This document shows, piece after piece, positions 17,658 to 26,788 of a stretch of DNA of 64,000 bases. Under the pieces are notes generated by a model. The model searched no databases. It had not been told where the DNA came from and saw only the letters and a list, made by a program, of their open reading frames with translations. This DNA comes from Streptomyces sp. NBC_00247 (GTDB taxonomy: Bacteria > Actinomycetota > Actinomycetes > Streptomycetales > Streptomycetaceae): assembly GCF_036188265.1 (NCBI RefSeq), contig NZ_CP108093.1, positions 744,001-808,000 on the forward strand. Direction: 5' to 3'. The translations under genes were made by a program, and so were the position numbers. The stretch's first letter is position 1. Every line of letters starts with the position of its first letter.

Positions 17658-19274
17658 TCAGCCGAGCCAGGCGTCGTGCAGGTCGAGCCGGTTGGAGGCG
17701 TCGAGTTCGAGGCCTCCGACCTTGTCGGACACGCCGTGGACCTGGGCGCCCTCGTACAGGGGAACCGTGTCGGCGTGGTCGAGGAGCCAGTCGACGGCGG
17801 AGGTCACGGCCTCCTGCCGGCTCTTCTCGTCGGGGGCCGCGGCCTGCTTCTCCAGGAAGCCGTCGAGATCGCTCGGCGGCAGGTGCCAGAGGTTGGAGCC
17901 CTTGCTGTAGAAGAGGTTGCGCAGCACGTCCGGGTCGGCCCGGCTGACGCCGACGGCCGTGAGGTCGAACTGGCCCTTGCCCTGCTGCTCGACGTACGCG
18001 GCCGGCGGGACCGCCTTGAGCTTCACGTCGACGCCGATCTTGCGCAGCTGGGCCTGGACCGCCTCGTCGGCGGGCGGCATGGGCGCCGGGATCAGCCAGG
18101 TGAGGCTGAGCGGCTTGCCGTTCTTGGCCCGGAGGCCGTCGGCGCCCTTCTTCCAGCCGGCTTCGTCGAGCAGGGCTCCGGCCCCTTCGGGGTCGTACCG
18201 GAGCTTGTCACCCGCGCTCTTGTAGAACGGGGTGGCCGAGGACAGCACACTGGTGGCGGGCTTGTACGCGGAGCTGAAGACGGTCTCTACCAGTTCCTGC
18301 CGGTCGACACCGATCAGCAGCGCCCGGCGCACCTTCTGGTCGGCCAGGATTCCCTTGTGGTTGAGGGAGAGCGGGGGCACGACGCCGGGGGCGGGCGAGG
18401 AGAGGATCCGGAAACCGTTGCCCTTGAAGCGGACCTCGTCGGTGGGCTGCAACGCCTTGGCGATCTGGACCTGCCCGGAGCCGAGGGCGCCGGAGCGGGC
18501 CCCGCCCTCGGGGATGAACGAGAACGTCACGCTGTCGAGGTGGGCCGCGCCCTTGGTGGTGGCCAGGGACGAGGGCCAGGCGTAGTCCGCGCGCTTCTTC
18601 AGCACGGCTTCCTGATTGGCGGTGTAGTGGTCGAGGACGTACGGGCCGGAGCCGATGAACGAGCCGCGGCAGCGTTCGGCTGCGGAGGCGGAGAAGGTGG
18701 CCGGCGACAGGATGCCGAGCCCGGTGGTCGAGGTCGCCTGCAGGAACTGGGCGTTGGGGGCGTCGAATTTCACCGTCAGCCGCTGGGCCCCGTCCACGGT
18801 GGTTCCCTCGTAGCCGCGCAGATAGCTGGGCGCCCCGTTGGCGGGGAGCTTGACCAGGTTGTCGAACGTGGCTTTGACCGCGGCGGCGTCGACGGGTTTG
18901 CCGTCGCTGAAGGTGGCGCCCTCGCGCAGTACGAAGGTGAAGGCGCGGCCGTCGGCGCTGGTCTCGAAGGACGTGGCGAGCCAGGGGACGATGCGCCCGG
19001 TCTTCGGGTCCTGGTCGGTGAGGGTGTCGACGACGGAGCGCGAGATGTCCAGGGCCGCTATCTGGCCGGTCTGCTGCGGGTCCAGGCAGGAGGGGTCCGC
19101 CTCGGAGCCGATGAGCAGGGTGCCACCGTCGCGGGGCGTGCCACCGCTCGCGCTCGCACCGGTGTTCTCCGTGCCGCCGCCGGAGCAGGCGGCGACGGGG
19201 AGGGCGACGGCCAGCAGCGCGAGGGCGAGGCGGAGCCGCGGGCGGTGGTCCGGCCCGGAGGTTCTTGGGGACAT
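17658..19274 (-). CDS. ABC transporter substrate-binding lipoprotein, SBP family 5
   Basis: A 538-residue exported lipoprotein: signal segment RLALALLAVALPVAAC with lipobox VAAC (Cys ~30), a Gly/Ser-rich linker, then a family-5 peptide-type binding fold (GGTLLIGSEADPSCLDPQQT, LREGATFSDGKPVDAAAVKA). Family 5 binds peptides, nickel, opines or other small solutes; the ligand cannot be read from sequence. First gene of the operon 19274-11572, 103 bases after the molybdenum-enzyme genes. Confidence 0.93.
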   Translation of the reverse strand: MSPRTSGPDHRPRLRLALALLAVALPVAACSGGGTENTGASASGGTPRDGGTLLIGSEADPSCLDPQQTGQIAALDISRSVVDTLTDQDPKTGRIVPWLATSFETSADGRAFTFVLREGATFSDGKPVDAAAVKATFDNLVKLPANGAPSYLRGYEGTTVDGAQRLTVKFDAPNAQFLQATSTTGLGILSPATFSASAAERCRGSFIGSGPYVLDHYTANQEAVLKKRADYAWPSSLATTKGAAHLDSVTFSFIPEGGARSGALGSGQVQIAKALQPTDEVRFKGNGFRILSSPAPGVVPPLSLNHKGILADQKVRRALLIGVDRQELVETVFSSAYKPATSVLSSATPFYKSAGDKLRYDPEGAGALLDEAGWKKGADGLRAKNGKPLSLTWLIPAPMPPADEAVQAQLRKIGVDVKLKAVPPAAYVEQQGKGQFDLTAVGVSRADPDVLRNLFYSKGSNLWHLPPSDLDGFLEKQAAAPDEKSRQEAVTSAVDWLLDHADTVPLYEGAQVHGVSDKVGGLELDASNRLDLHDAWLG

Positions 19275-19377
19275 CGGGGTACCTCTCTGAGGTGCGGGGT
19301 GCGGGTGGTGCGGACGTGCGGGGGGTTCGGGTGACGCAAGGGTCCGGGTGAGAGGGGGCGGCCCGGGGCGCGGCGCT

Positions 19378-21468
19378 TCAGTCGGCGGTGAGGGCTTCGA
19401 CGGTGCGCAGCGGCAGGTCGCGCAGGCGCAGTCCGGTGGCGTGGTGGACGGCGTTCGCCACGGCGGCGCCCACCCCGATGGGGGCGAGTTCGCCGATGCC
19501 GCGTCCGCCGAGCGCCCCGGCGTGCGGGTCGTACTCGTCGACGAAGGACACGTCGAGATCGGGGACGTCGGCGTTCACGGGGATGAGGTAGCCGGCGAAG
19601 TTCTTGTGGACGAACCGGCCGAGGACCGGGTCGACGGCGGACTCCTCCAGAAGGGCCTGTCCGATCCCCCACACCGCGCCGCCCGTGAGCTGACTGTGCG
19701 CCGTGAGCGGGTTGATCACCCGGCCGGCGCTGTAGACGCCGGTCAGCCGCCGAACCCGGGTGGTGCCCAGACCGGCGTCGACCCCGACCTCGACGAAGAC
19801 GGCGCCGAAGCTGTGCACGGAGTGGTCGGACGGGCGCGGCAGCCAGGTCTCGGTGACGGTGACGGTCTCGGCCGGGGGCCGCGCGTCGCCCCCGAGCCGC
19901 TCCAGCAGGGCCAGTGCGGCGGCCCGGACGGCGGAGCCGAGGCTGTTGGCGGTGGAGGATCCGACCGAGTAGAGGTTGGCCGGCAGGGCGGTGTCGCCCA
20001 TCTCGAAGGTGACCAGGTCGCGGTCGATGCCGAGTGTCTCGGCGGCGATCTGCGGCATGATCGTCCGGGTGCCGCCGCCGATCTCCTGGGTGCCGGCCGA
20101 CAGGGTGACGTGCCCGTCGGGGTCCATCGAGATGCGGGCGGTCGCGGGCAGCCGGACCGAGTGGAGGATCACGCTGGCCATGCCCTGCCCCACCAGTTCG
20201 TCGCCGTCGCGGAGGCTGCGCGGCCGCATCGGACGGTTCTGCCAGCCGAAGCGCCGGGCGCCCTCCTCGTAGCAGGCGCGCAGCTCCTTGGAGGAGAAGG
20301 GGCGCTTCTCGGTGGGGTCCTCCTCCGCGTAGTTGCGCAGCCGCAGTTCCAGCGGGTCGATGTCGAGGGCGTAGGCGAGTTCGTCCATGGCCGATTCCAG
20401 GGCGAACATGCCGGTCCCCTCGTGCGGAGCGCGCATCGGGGTGGGCAGGTTCAGGTCGGCGGGCAGCACCGAGGTCCGGGTCTCGATGGCGTCGGCGGCG
20501 TACAGGGTGCGGGTGCCGACGGTGGAGAACTCGGGGTATTCGGCGTAGCGGGCGGTGGTGTTGACCGAGTGGTGGCGTACGGCGGTGAGGGTGCCGTCGG
20601 CGCGCGCGGCGAGCAGCACGTGCTGGCGGGTCCCGGGCTGGTAGCCGTGCGCGGTGAAGCTCTGGGCGCGGGTGAGGGCCAGCGAGACGGTCCCGCCGAC
20701 CAGGCGGGCGGCGACGGCGGCGATCAGGACGTGCGGCCAGACGTATCCCTTGGCGCCGAAGCCGCCGCCGACGTGTTCGGCGACGACCCGCACGGCGTCC
20801 TCGGGGATTCCGAGCACGGCGGCGACGGTGGCGCGTACGGCGAACAGCGACTGGGTGGCGTCGTGCAGGGTGAGGGCGGACCCGTCCCAGGAGGCGACCG
20901 TCGCGGCGGGTTCGATGGGGCTGTGGTGGCGGGCGGCGGTGGTGAAGTCGCGGGAGAGCACGAGGTCGGCGCCGGCGACGGCGGCGTCGATGTCGCCGGT
21001 GTCCGAGGAGGAGGGCACCAGCCAGTCGCGGGCGGGCCGGGCATCGGCCGGGTCCGCGTCCGCCGGGACGACGGCCGGTTCGGTGGCGTAGTCGATCCGG
21101 ACGGCGTCCGCCGCCTCCCGGGCGAGGTCGAGACGGTCGGCGAGGACCACCGCGACGGGCTGGCCCTCGTAGTGCACCCGGTCGTCCTGCAGTGGCAGCA
21201 GCCGCTGGACGTAGACGGCGACCTTGCCCTCGGCGATCTGGCCGCCCTCGTCGAGCGGGCCGAGGCGGGGGGCGTTCTCGTGGGTGAGCAGGCGGACGCC
21301 GGGGAAGTCCCGGTCCAGGGTGATGCGGGTGATCCGGCCGCGTGCCACGGTGGAGTTGACGAGGACGGCGTGGGTGGAGGCCGGCCGGTCGGTGGCGAAG
21401 CGGGCGGCGCCGGTGAGCTTCTCCCGGGCGTCGGTGCGGGTGTACCGGTCGGCGGTGGGCGCGGTCAT
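19378..21468 (-). CDS. Molybdopterin-binding subunit of a PaoC/YagR-like aldehyde oxidoreductase (xanthine dehydrogenase family)
   Basis: A 696-residue large subunit. It begins DRYTRTDAREKLTGAARFAT (the aldehyde oxidase/xanthine dehydrogenase hammerhead domain, ~10-130) and continues with the Mo-binding domains, including VGGGFGAKGYVWPHVLIAAV, APHEGTGMFALESAMDELAY, SAGTQEIGGGTRTIMPQIAA and GGRGIGELAPIGVGAAVANA near the C-terminus with the conserved active-site Glu. With the FAD and FeS subunits upstream it forms a three-subunit hydroxylase oxidising aldehydes or heterocycles with water as oxygen donor. ATG at 21468 overlaps the FAD-subunit stop (ATGA). Confidence 0.92.
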   Translation of the reverse strand: MTAPTADRYTRTDAREKLTGAARFATDRPASTHAVLVNSTVARGRITRITLDRDFPGVRLLTHENAPRLGPLDEGGQIAEGKVAVYVQRLLPLQDDRVHYEGQPVAVVLADRLDLAREAADAVRIDYATEPAVVPADADPADARPARDWLVPSSSDTGDIDAAVAGADLVLSRDFTTAARHHSPIEPAATVASWDGSALTLHDATQSLFAVRATVAAVLGIPEDAVRVVAEHVGGGFGAKGYVWPHVLIAAVAARLVGGTVSLALTRAQSFTAHGYQPGTRQHVLLAARADGTLTAVRHHSVNTTARYAEYPEFSTVGTRTLYAADAIETRTSVLPADLNLPTPMRAPHEGTGMFALESAMDELAYALDIDPLELRLRNYAEEDPTEKRPFSSKELRACYEEGARRFGWQNRPMRPRSLRDGDELVGQGMASVILHSVRLPATARISMDPDGHVTLSAGTQEIGGGTRTIMPQIAAETLGIDRDLVTFEMGDTALPANLYSVGSSTANSLGSAVRAAALALLERLGGDARPPAETVTVTETWLPRPSDHSVHSFGAVFVEVGVDAGLGTTRVRRLTGVYSAGRVINPLTAHSQLTGGAVWGIGQALLEESAVDPVLGRFVHKNFAGYLIPVNADVPDLDVSFVDEYDPHAGALGGRGIGELAPIGVGAAVANAVHHATGLRLRDLPLRTVEALTAD

Positions 21469-22445
21469 GGGCTCTCTCCCGTCAGGGCGCGGACCACGGT
21501 CCTGCGGACCAGCGGGACCTTGAAGGCGTTTCCGGGCAGGGTGCGGGCGCCGTCCAGTTCGGTTGCGAGGGCGTCGGCGACCGACTCGGGGGTCAACGGC
21601 CCTCCTCTGAGGGCTTGTTCGGCTCCGCGCAGCCGCCAGGGCCGGGGGGCCACTCCGCCGAGCGCGATCCGGACGTCGCTCACCGTGCCCCGGTCGACGG
21701 TGACGGCGACCGCCGCGGAGACGAGGGCGAACTCGTACGACGCCCGCTCGCGGACCTTGAGGTAGCGCGAGAGAGCGGCGAGCGGTGTGGCGGGAACCCG
21801 GATTCCGGTGATCATCTCCGCGTGCTCCAGGCGGTGTTCGACGTGCGGAGGGCTGTCCGCAGGGGCGTACAGCGCCTCGATGCCGAGCGCGCGTTCCCCT
21901 CGGGCGCCCCGGACCAGGACGGTCGCGTCCAGCGCGGCCAGGGCGACCGCGAGATCCGACGGGTGGGTGGCGACGCAGGCGTCGCTCGTCCCGAAGAGCC
22001 CGGCGGCCCGCTGGTGCCCGGTGAGGGCGGCGCATCCGGAGCCGGGGGTCCGCTTGTTGCAGGGCAGGTCGGTCTCGGCACGGAAGTACGGGCACCGGGT
22101 GCGCTGGAGCACGTTCCCGCCGAGCGTGGCGAGGTTGCGCAACTGGGGTGAGGCGGACTTCTCCAACGCCGTTGCCAGCGCGGGGAAGGCGGCCCGTACG
22201 AGGGGGTGCGCGGCGGCGTCGGAGAGCCGGGTGAGTGCGCCGAGGACCAGCCCGTCGGGGCCGGCCGAGACGCCGGTCAGGGCGGTCCGTGAGATGTCGA
22301 CGAGCAGGCCGGGATGCTCGATGTCCTCTTTGAGCAGACCCAGCAGGTCGGTGCCGCCGGCGATCAGCCGGGCGTCCGGGCGGTCGGCGAGCAGAGTGAC
22401 GGCGGCATCGGCGTCGGCCGCCCTGGCGTACGCGAAGTCACGCAT
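21465..22445 (-). CDS. FAD-binding subunit of the molybdenum hydroxylase (PaoB/YagS-like)
   Basis: A 326-residue CoxM-type flavoprotein: FAD loop IAGGTDLLGLLKE and TLGGNVLQRTRCPYF. The insertion RCPYFRAETDLPCNKRTPGS with a following GCAAL supplies extra cysteines, as in PaoB where they hold an additional [4Fe-4S] cluster; this separates it from ordinary xanthine-dehydrogenase FAD subunits. It overlaps the FeS-subunit gene by eight bases and the large subunit by four. Confidence 0.92.
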   Translation of the reverse strand: MRDFAYARAADADAAVTLLADRPDARLIAGGTDLLGLLKEDIEHPGLLVDISRTALTGVSAGPDGLVLGALTRLSDAAAHPLVRAAFPALATALEKSASPQLRNLATLGGNVLQRTRCPYFRAETDLPCNKRTPGSGCAALTGHQRAAGLFGTSDACVATHPSDLAVALAALDATVLVRGARGERALGIEALYAPADSPPHVEHRLEHAEMITGIRVPATPLAALSRYLKVRERASYEFALVSAAVAVTVDRGTVSDVRIALGGVAPRPWRLRGAEQALRGGPLTPESVADALATELDGARTLPGNAFKVPLVRRTVVRALTGESP

Positions 22446-22932
22446 CGCGGGCCGCCGTTTCGCCGGTGCGGCGCGCCGCGTCGCGTACGGCGGCGACGAT
22501 CTGCGGGTAGGCGGCGCAGCGGCAGAGGTTGCCGCTCATCCACTCCCGGATCTCGTCGTCGTCGCCGGTGTGGCCCTCCGCGATGCAGGCGACGGCGGAG
22601 AGCAGCTGGCCGGGGGTGCAGTAGCCGCACTGGAAGGCGTCGTGCCGGACGAACGCCTCCTGCACCGGGTGCAGGGTGCCGTCCTCGGCCGCCAGCCCTT
22701 CCACGGTGGTGAGTTCGCGCCCGTCCTGCATCACCGCGAGAGCGGTGCACGCGTTGATCCGGCGCCCGTCGGCGAGCACGGTGCAGGCACCGCACTCGCC
22801 CCGGTCGCAGCCGATCTTGGTTCCGGTCAGACCCAGTTCGTCGCGGAGGGCGCCGGCCAGGGTGAGCCGGGCCTCAATGTCGATGGTGTGCTGGACACCG
22901 TTGACCGTCAGGGTCACTTTCGCCTCGGGCAT
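22438..22932 (-). CDS. [2Fe-2S] subunit of the molybdenum hydroxylase (PaoA/YagT-like)
   Basis: A 164-residue ferredoxin-like small subunit. The plant-type [2Fe-2S] site is GCDRGECGACTVLADG (~42-57) with a fourth Cys in INACTAL, and the second cluster is in QCGYCTPGQ and GNLCRCAAYP. No Tat signal is visible, unlike periplasmic PaoA, so the enzyme is probably cytoplasmic. ATG at 22932 follows GGAGAGGAAGAGG. Confidence 0.94.
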   Translation of the reverse strand: MPEAKVTLTVNGVQHTIDIEARLTLAGALRDELGLTGTKIGCDRGECGACTVLADGRRINACTALAVMQDGRELTTVEGLAAEDGTLHPVQEAFVRHDAFQCGYCTPGQLLSAVACIAEGHTGDDDEIREWMSGNLCRCAAYPQIVAAVRDAARRTGETAARDA

Positions 22933-22983
22933 GTCCGCCTCTTCCTCTCCTGCTCCGTCGTCGCCGGCCCGCTCGTCCCGTCG

Positions 22984-23898
22984 TCAGCCCTTGGCGACCG
23001 CCTCACGGACGGCCGGGACGATCTCCTCGGCCCAGCGCTCGATGCCGATGCGGCCCGAGGGGTCGCCCGAGGCGAAGTACACGAATCCGGAGGCGCCGTG
23101 TTCGAGCACCGCCTCGGTGAGTTCCTCGGTCCACTGGCCGGTGGAACCGCCGAGCCAGCGCCCGGTGGCGTCCCGGGTCGACGGCAGCGGGGCGTCGGTG
23201 ACGCGGCCGGGCAGGTTGAACACGGTCGCGATGTCGGCGGGGTCGCGGCCGGCCTCCCGGGCGGCCTCGTCGACCAGCGGGCGCGAGGTGCGGTAGCGCT
23301 CGCTGCGCCAGTCGGCCGCGTTTCCCGGTATCCAGCCGTCCGCCGTCCGGCCGGTCACGGCCAGGGACTTCGGGCCGACCGACCCCGTCCACACCAGAGG
23401 TGCGGGGACCGCCGCCGGGTCCAGCGCGTCGACCCGGGTGAACTCGCCGTCCAGGGTGACCGGCGCGCCGCCGCCGTGCAGCGCCCGGACGAGGCCGATG
23501 GCCTCCTCCATGGCGCGTACGGCGGCGGCGGATCCGAGCCGGTCCACCCCGAAGCGCACGATGTCGTCCCAGTACCCGCCGGCGCCGACGCCGTAGACGA
23601 CCCGGCCGCCGGAGAGCACGGAGAGGGTTGCCAGCGAACGGGCGAGCAGCGGTACCGGCCGGGTCGGCGTGTTGGTGACGGTGGCGACCCCCGTGATGTT
23701 CCGGGTGCGGCCGAGGAGCAGCGCGAGGGAGGAGTAGGCCTCCAGCCGGTCACCGAAGTACGGGTGGTCGGAGACGGTGAAGAAGTCGAGCCCCGCCCTG
23801 TCCGCGTACTCGACGGTGCGCACGATCTCGGACGCGTCGGCGACTCCGATCCCCGGTCCTACGCCGAACCACAGTCTGCGTGCGAGCCGTTCTGGCAT
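22984..23898 (-). CDS. LLM-class (probably F420-dependent) oxidoreductase
   Basis: A 304-residue single-domain luciferase-like protein: LDFFTVSDHPYFGDRLEAYS, SLATLSVLSGGRVVYGVGAG, LVWTGSVGPKSLAVTGRTAD. It is clearly related to the N-terminal half of the LLM-hemerythrin fusion at 9974. It is 51 bases upstream of the FeS-subunit gene and 84 bases after the methyltransferase. A role in tailoring is possible; cofactor choice (F420 versus FMN) is inferred from family resemblance only. Confidence 0.88.
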   Translation of the reverse strand: MPERLARRLWFGVGPGIGVADASEIVRTVEYADRAGLDFFTVSDHPYFGDRLEAYSSLALLLGRTRNITGVATVTNTPTRPVPLLARSLATLSVLSGGRVVYGVGAGGYWDDIVRFGVDRLGSAAAVRAMEEAIGLVRALHGGGAPVTLDGEFTRVDALDPAAVPAPLVWTGSVGPKSLAVTGRTADGWIPGNAADWRSERYRTSRPLVDEAAREAGRDPADIATVFNLPGRVTDAPLPSTRDATGRWLGGSTGQWTEELTEAVLEHGASGFVYFASGDPSGRIGIERWAEEIVPAVREAVAKG

Positions 23899-23982
23899 GG
23901 CTGGAGGCCACCTTCTTCCTGGTGCGGGCCGTGCGGGTGCACGGAGCGTTGCTCGATGGGTGGGGCGGGGGCCGGGCGGCCG

Positions 23983-25005
23983 TCAGGCGCGCACGGCCTC
24001 GACGATGCTGCAGTGGCCGCCGGGGACGACACGGGAGAGCCGGAGGCCGGCGGAGGTGAGCAGGGCGGCGAACTCGTCGGTGGTGCGCTGCTGTCCGCCG
24101 GCCACCACGAGCATGTCGAGGTCCATCAGGGAGACCGTGGGCGAGGGGCGCGGCCGGTCCGGCAGCACCGCTTCCACCAGCAGGACGCGGCCTTGGTCGG
24201 CGAGGGCGTCGCGGGCGTTGACGAGAATGCGGCGGGACTGCTCGTCGTCCCAGTCGTGGATGATGTTGGACAGGACGACCGCGTCGGCGCCGGCCGGCAC
24301 CGAGGCGAAGAAGTCTCCGGCCACGAGCTCCGCGCGGTCCCGCACTCCCGCGTCGTCCAGCGGCGCTCCGGCGCCGGCGATGACCTCGGGGCGGTCGTAG
24401 AGGATGCCGCGCGTGTGCGGCGACGAGGCGAGGACGGCGGCCAGCAGGGCGCCGCGCCCGCCGCCCGCGTCCACCACGGTGCCGAAGGGCGAGAAGTCGT
24501 AGGCGTCGACGACGGGTGCGATGATCTGCCGGGACGCCTCCGTCATGGCCCGGTCGAACACGCCGAGCACCTCGGGGTGTTCGTGCATGTAGTCCCAGAC
24601 CGGTTTGCCGAGCACTTGGGCGAAGGCGGTCTGCCCGGTGCGCACGGCGTCGGCGAGTCCGGCCCAGGCGTGTCGTTCCGCGGGCAGGCCGGTCCAGATC
24701 GCGAAGTTCCGCAGACTGACCGGGCTGTCGACGCGCAGGGCGTCGCCCAGGGGCGTCAGTTCGAAGACCTGGTCGTCGTTCTCGGCGAACAGCCCGATGT
24801 CGGCGCATGCCCGCAGCAGCCGGTAGAGGCTGGGGGCGTGCGTGTCGGTGGCGGCGGCGATCTCGGCCAGGGGCCGGGGCCCGTCGGCGAGCGCGTCGGC
24901 GACGCCGAGTTCGGCGGCGGCGCTCACCGCCTGGGCGAGCCAACCGGCCGTGAGGATCTGCAGCACCTGTGCGGGCAGGGGCGGTTCGTTGCTGGCTGTG
25001 GGCAT
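23983..25005 (-). CDS. SAM-dependent O-methyltransferase (plant caffeate-OMT-like, polyketide tailoring)
   Basis: A 340-residue protein. An N-terminal winged-helix dimerisation domain (~10-95: ADALADGPRPLAEIAAATDT) precedes the Rossmann methyltransferase domain (~150-338) with SAM loop VVDAGGGRGALLAA and the catalytic His segment SNIIHDWDDEQ. This is the family that methylates phenols in anthracycline and angucycline pathways. ATG at 25005 follows AAGGAGGAAGC. It shares the 12-mer ACGTCAGATCCC in its promoter with the polyketide operon. Confidence 0.93.
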   Translation of the reverse strand: MPTASNEPPLPAQVLQILTAGWLAQAVSAAAELGVADALADGPRPLAEIAAATDTHAPSLYRLLRACADIGLFAENDDQVFELTPLGDALRVDSPVSLRNFAIWTGLPAERHAWAGLADAVRTGQTAFAQVLGKPVWDYMHEHPEVLGVFDRAMTEASRQIIAPVVDAYDFSPFGTVVDAGGGRGALLAAVLASSPHTRGILYDRPEVIAGAGAPLDDAGVRDRAELVAGDFFASVPAGADAVVLSNIIHDWDDEQSRRILVNARDALADQGRVLLVEAVLPDRPRPSPTVSLMDLDMLVVAGGQQRTTDEFAALLTSAGLRLSRVVPGGHCSIVEAVRA

Positions 25006-25117
25006 GGCGGAGCTTCCTCCTTGATGAGGGGTGGTGGCCGGGGACTTCGGATCGGGGCGCACCGACAGGCCCGGATGAAGCCTGTTCCGAGTGACCGGCA
25101 GATTCAAGGCACGTTGT

Positions 25118-25165
25118 GTCAGGTCTTTGTGCAGTACGTCAGATCCCTGCAGATGTGCAGGTCAG
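25118..25165 (-). promoter_or_regulatory. CTGAC direct-repeat region upstream of the O-methyltransferase
   Basis: Three CTGAC elements in the same orientation on the minus strand (complements at 25118-25122, 25138-25142, 25161-25165). The middle one lies in ACGTCAGATCCC (25136-25147, plus sense), a 12-mer that recurs exactly at 37600-37611 upstream of the polyketide operon; in both places the next CTGAC is 20 bases away. Likely binding sites of a shared cluster regulator. Confidence 0.45.
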
Positions 25166-25713
25166 TGGCCCGGAGCGCCCTGCGGCCCCTGGCCGGTACT
25201 CCACACCAGGTCGAAGGAGAACCGGTTGACGCGCCACCCGTCGGGGGTGCGCACGGCGGTCGCCTCGTAGTGGCCGCCGATGTCGAAGTGGGTGGCCGGT
25301 TCGCCGGCGGTGCGGACGTGTACGGCGGTCAGGTGGGCCCGCACGGTGGCGCGGTCGCCGTCCACGGCGACGGCGTGCGCGGAGGCTTGGTGGTGCGTGC
25401 GCTCGAAGGTGGTGCGGGCCATTTCCTGGAACGCGGCGAGCCCGGAGAATCCCTCGTACGTCCCCATGGGGAGGGTGAGTTCGGCGTCCTCGGTGAAGAC
25501 GTCGGCGAACCAGTCGTCGCGGTGGCGGTCCCGGTCGAGGTGGTGGACGTAGCGGTCGACGAGGTCTACGAGGTCGGCCCGGTCGGTGAGCCGGCGGACC
25601 TCGGCGCGCAGGGCGCTCACGGTCTCCCCGGTGGTGTCGGGCTCTCCGTCGTCGTGTCCGGCGCGGGGCTCGGTCCGGTTCTGCGGCGCGGCGCCGGTGG
25701 CGGTGGTGGTCAT
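25162..25713 (-). CDS. SnoaL-like (NTF2-fold) protein
   Basis: A 183-residue protein. After a ~30-residue disordered N-terminus it has the NTF2/SnoaL-like alpha+beta cone: LVDRYVHHLDRDRHRDDWFA, DVFTEDAELTLPMGTYEGFS, HQASAHAVAVDGDRATVRAH, GGHYEATAVRTPDGWRVNRF. Proteins of this fold in aromatic polyketide clusters act as cyclases, isomerases or hydroxylases; the exact reaction cannot be assigned. ATG at 25713 follows AAGGAGAGGCC. Confidence 0.85.
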   Translation of the reverse strand: MTTTATGAAPQNRTEPRAGHDDGEPDTTGETVSALRAEVRRLTDRADLVDLVDRYVHHLDRDRHRDDWFADVFTEDAELTLPMGTYEGFSGLAAFQEMARTTFERTHHQASAHAVAVDGDRATVRAHLTAVHVRTAGEPATHFDIGGHYEATAVRTPDGWRVNRFSFDLVWSTGQGPQGAPGH

Positions 25714-25780
25714 GTCGACTCGGCCTCTCCTTCTGGGATGCGGGTGGTGCGGGGCGGGCGGTGCGGGGTGGTGGGGTCGG

Positions 25781-25866
25781 TGCGGGGCGGGCGGGGCGGG
25801 GCGATGGGTCAGTGGGTGCGGGGCGGGCGGGGCGGGGCGACGGGTCAGTGGGTGTGGGGCGGGCGG
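25781..25866. repeat. 36-bp tandem repeat, 2.4 copies, G-rich
   Basis: Units start at 25781, 25817 and 25853; each begins TGCGGGGCGGGCGGGGCGGG and ends GGGTCAGTGGG, differing by single bases. It fills the gap between the hydrolase stop (25889) and the SnoaL-like start (25713), with G-runs on the plus (template) strand able to form quadruplexes. Confidence 0.85.
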
Positions 25867-25888
25867 TCGGGGCGGGCGCGGGCGGCCC

Positions 25889-26788
25889 TCAGGGTGGCTC
25901 CGGGTCGGCGAGGCACCCGCCCAGGAAGTCCAGCGCTCCCCGGTGGTAAGCGCGGGCGGTCAGCCCCAGGCTGATGTTGTGGCCGGTTTCCGGGAGCCGT
26001 TCGGTGTGCACCCGGGGTGCGTGCACGAACCGTGCGGCGAGGTCGGCGAGGTCGTCGTCGCCGTGCCGCCACCAGGGTTCGTGCGCGGCGAAGGTGAACC
26101 GCAGCGGCACCCGGACGCGGGGCGCGATCTCTTCGAAGTCGGCTGCCCAGGAGGCGAGTTCGGCGACCTCCGCAGCCGGTACCGGGGCGGCCGGCACCCG
26201 GCCGGGCCGGAAGGCGCCGGCCGGGTAGAGACGGGCGGGACCCCAGTGCCGCACCGCCCGGCGGATACCGGCGCGGGGCAGCGGCTCGTCGGCACGGACC
26301 GTACTGCGGTGGCCGCAGCCCGAGATGTCGATGCCGCGCAGACCGGGCAGCCCTTCGTCGGCGGCCAGCCGCAGGGCCAGCTTGCCGCCGAAGGAGTGCG
26401 CGAGCAGCAGCAGACGTCCGGCGTCGCCGGGGCGCCGCTCCGAGAATCCCGCCAGCGCGGCGCGCACCACCACCGCCTGCTCGGCGAGCGGCAGCCCGGC
26501 GGGCAGGCGGGCGGCGGAGTCCCCGTAGCCGGGGCGGTCGACCGCCAGCACCGTGTATCCGAGGCTCGCGCCGAGGGTCAGCAGCGAGAGCGACGGATGG
26601 GCCTGCCCGTCGAAGTACCCGGAGGTGACCCCGCCGCCGTGCACCGCGACCACGACCGCACGTGGGGCACGGCCCGCGGCGGGTTCGGCGAGCAGCGCGG
26701 AGAGCTGGACGCCCGCGCCGTCGAGGACGACGCGGCGCACCCCGGCGGACAGCGGCGGGGCGACGGCGGACGGGGTCACGGCGGTCAC
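25889..26788 (-). CDS. Alpha/beta-hydrolase
   Basis: A 299-residue hydrolase: oxyanion region [14 protein letters not shown], nucleophile elbow [14 protein letters not shown] (Ser in AHSFGG), a late-strand acidic residue region [10 protein letters not shown] and the catalytic-His region [12 protein letters not shown]. Probably cytoplasmic. It overlaps metK by four bases (ATGA). The substrate may be a polyketide ester or lactone, by context only. Confidence 0.85.
   Translation of the reverse strand: MTAVTPSAVAPPLSAGVRRVVLDGAGVQLSALLAEPAAGRAPRAVVVAVHGGGVTSGYFDGQAHPSLSLLTLGASLGYTVLAVDRPGYGDSAARLPAGLPLAEQAVVVRAALAGFSERRPGDAGRLLLLAHSFGGKLALRLAADEGLPGLRGIDISGCGHRSTVRADEPLPRAGIRRAVRHWGPARLYPAGAFRPGRVPAAPVPAAEVAELASWAADFEEIAPRVRVPLRFTFAAHEPWWRHGDDDLADLAARFVHAPRVHTERLPETGHNISLGLTARAYHRGALDFLGGCLADPEPP

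Noticed and set aside
21787..25974. Long plus-strand open frame
   Set aside because: Antisense to the molybdenum hydroxylase, LLM and methyltransferase genes, all of which have clear motifs.
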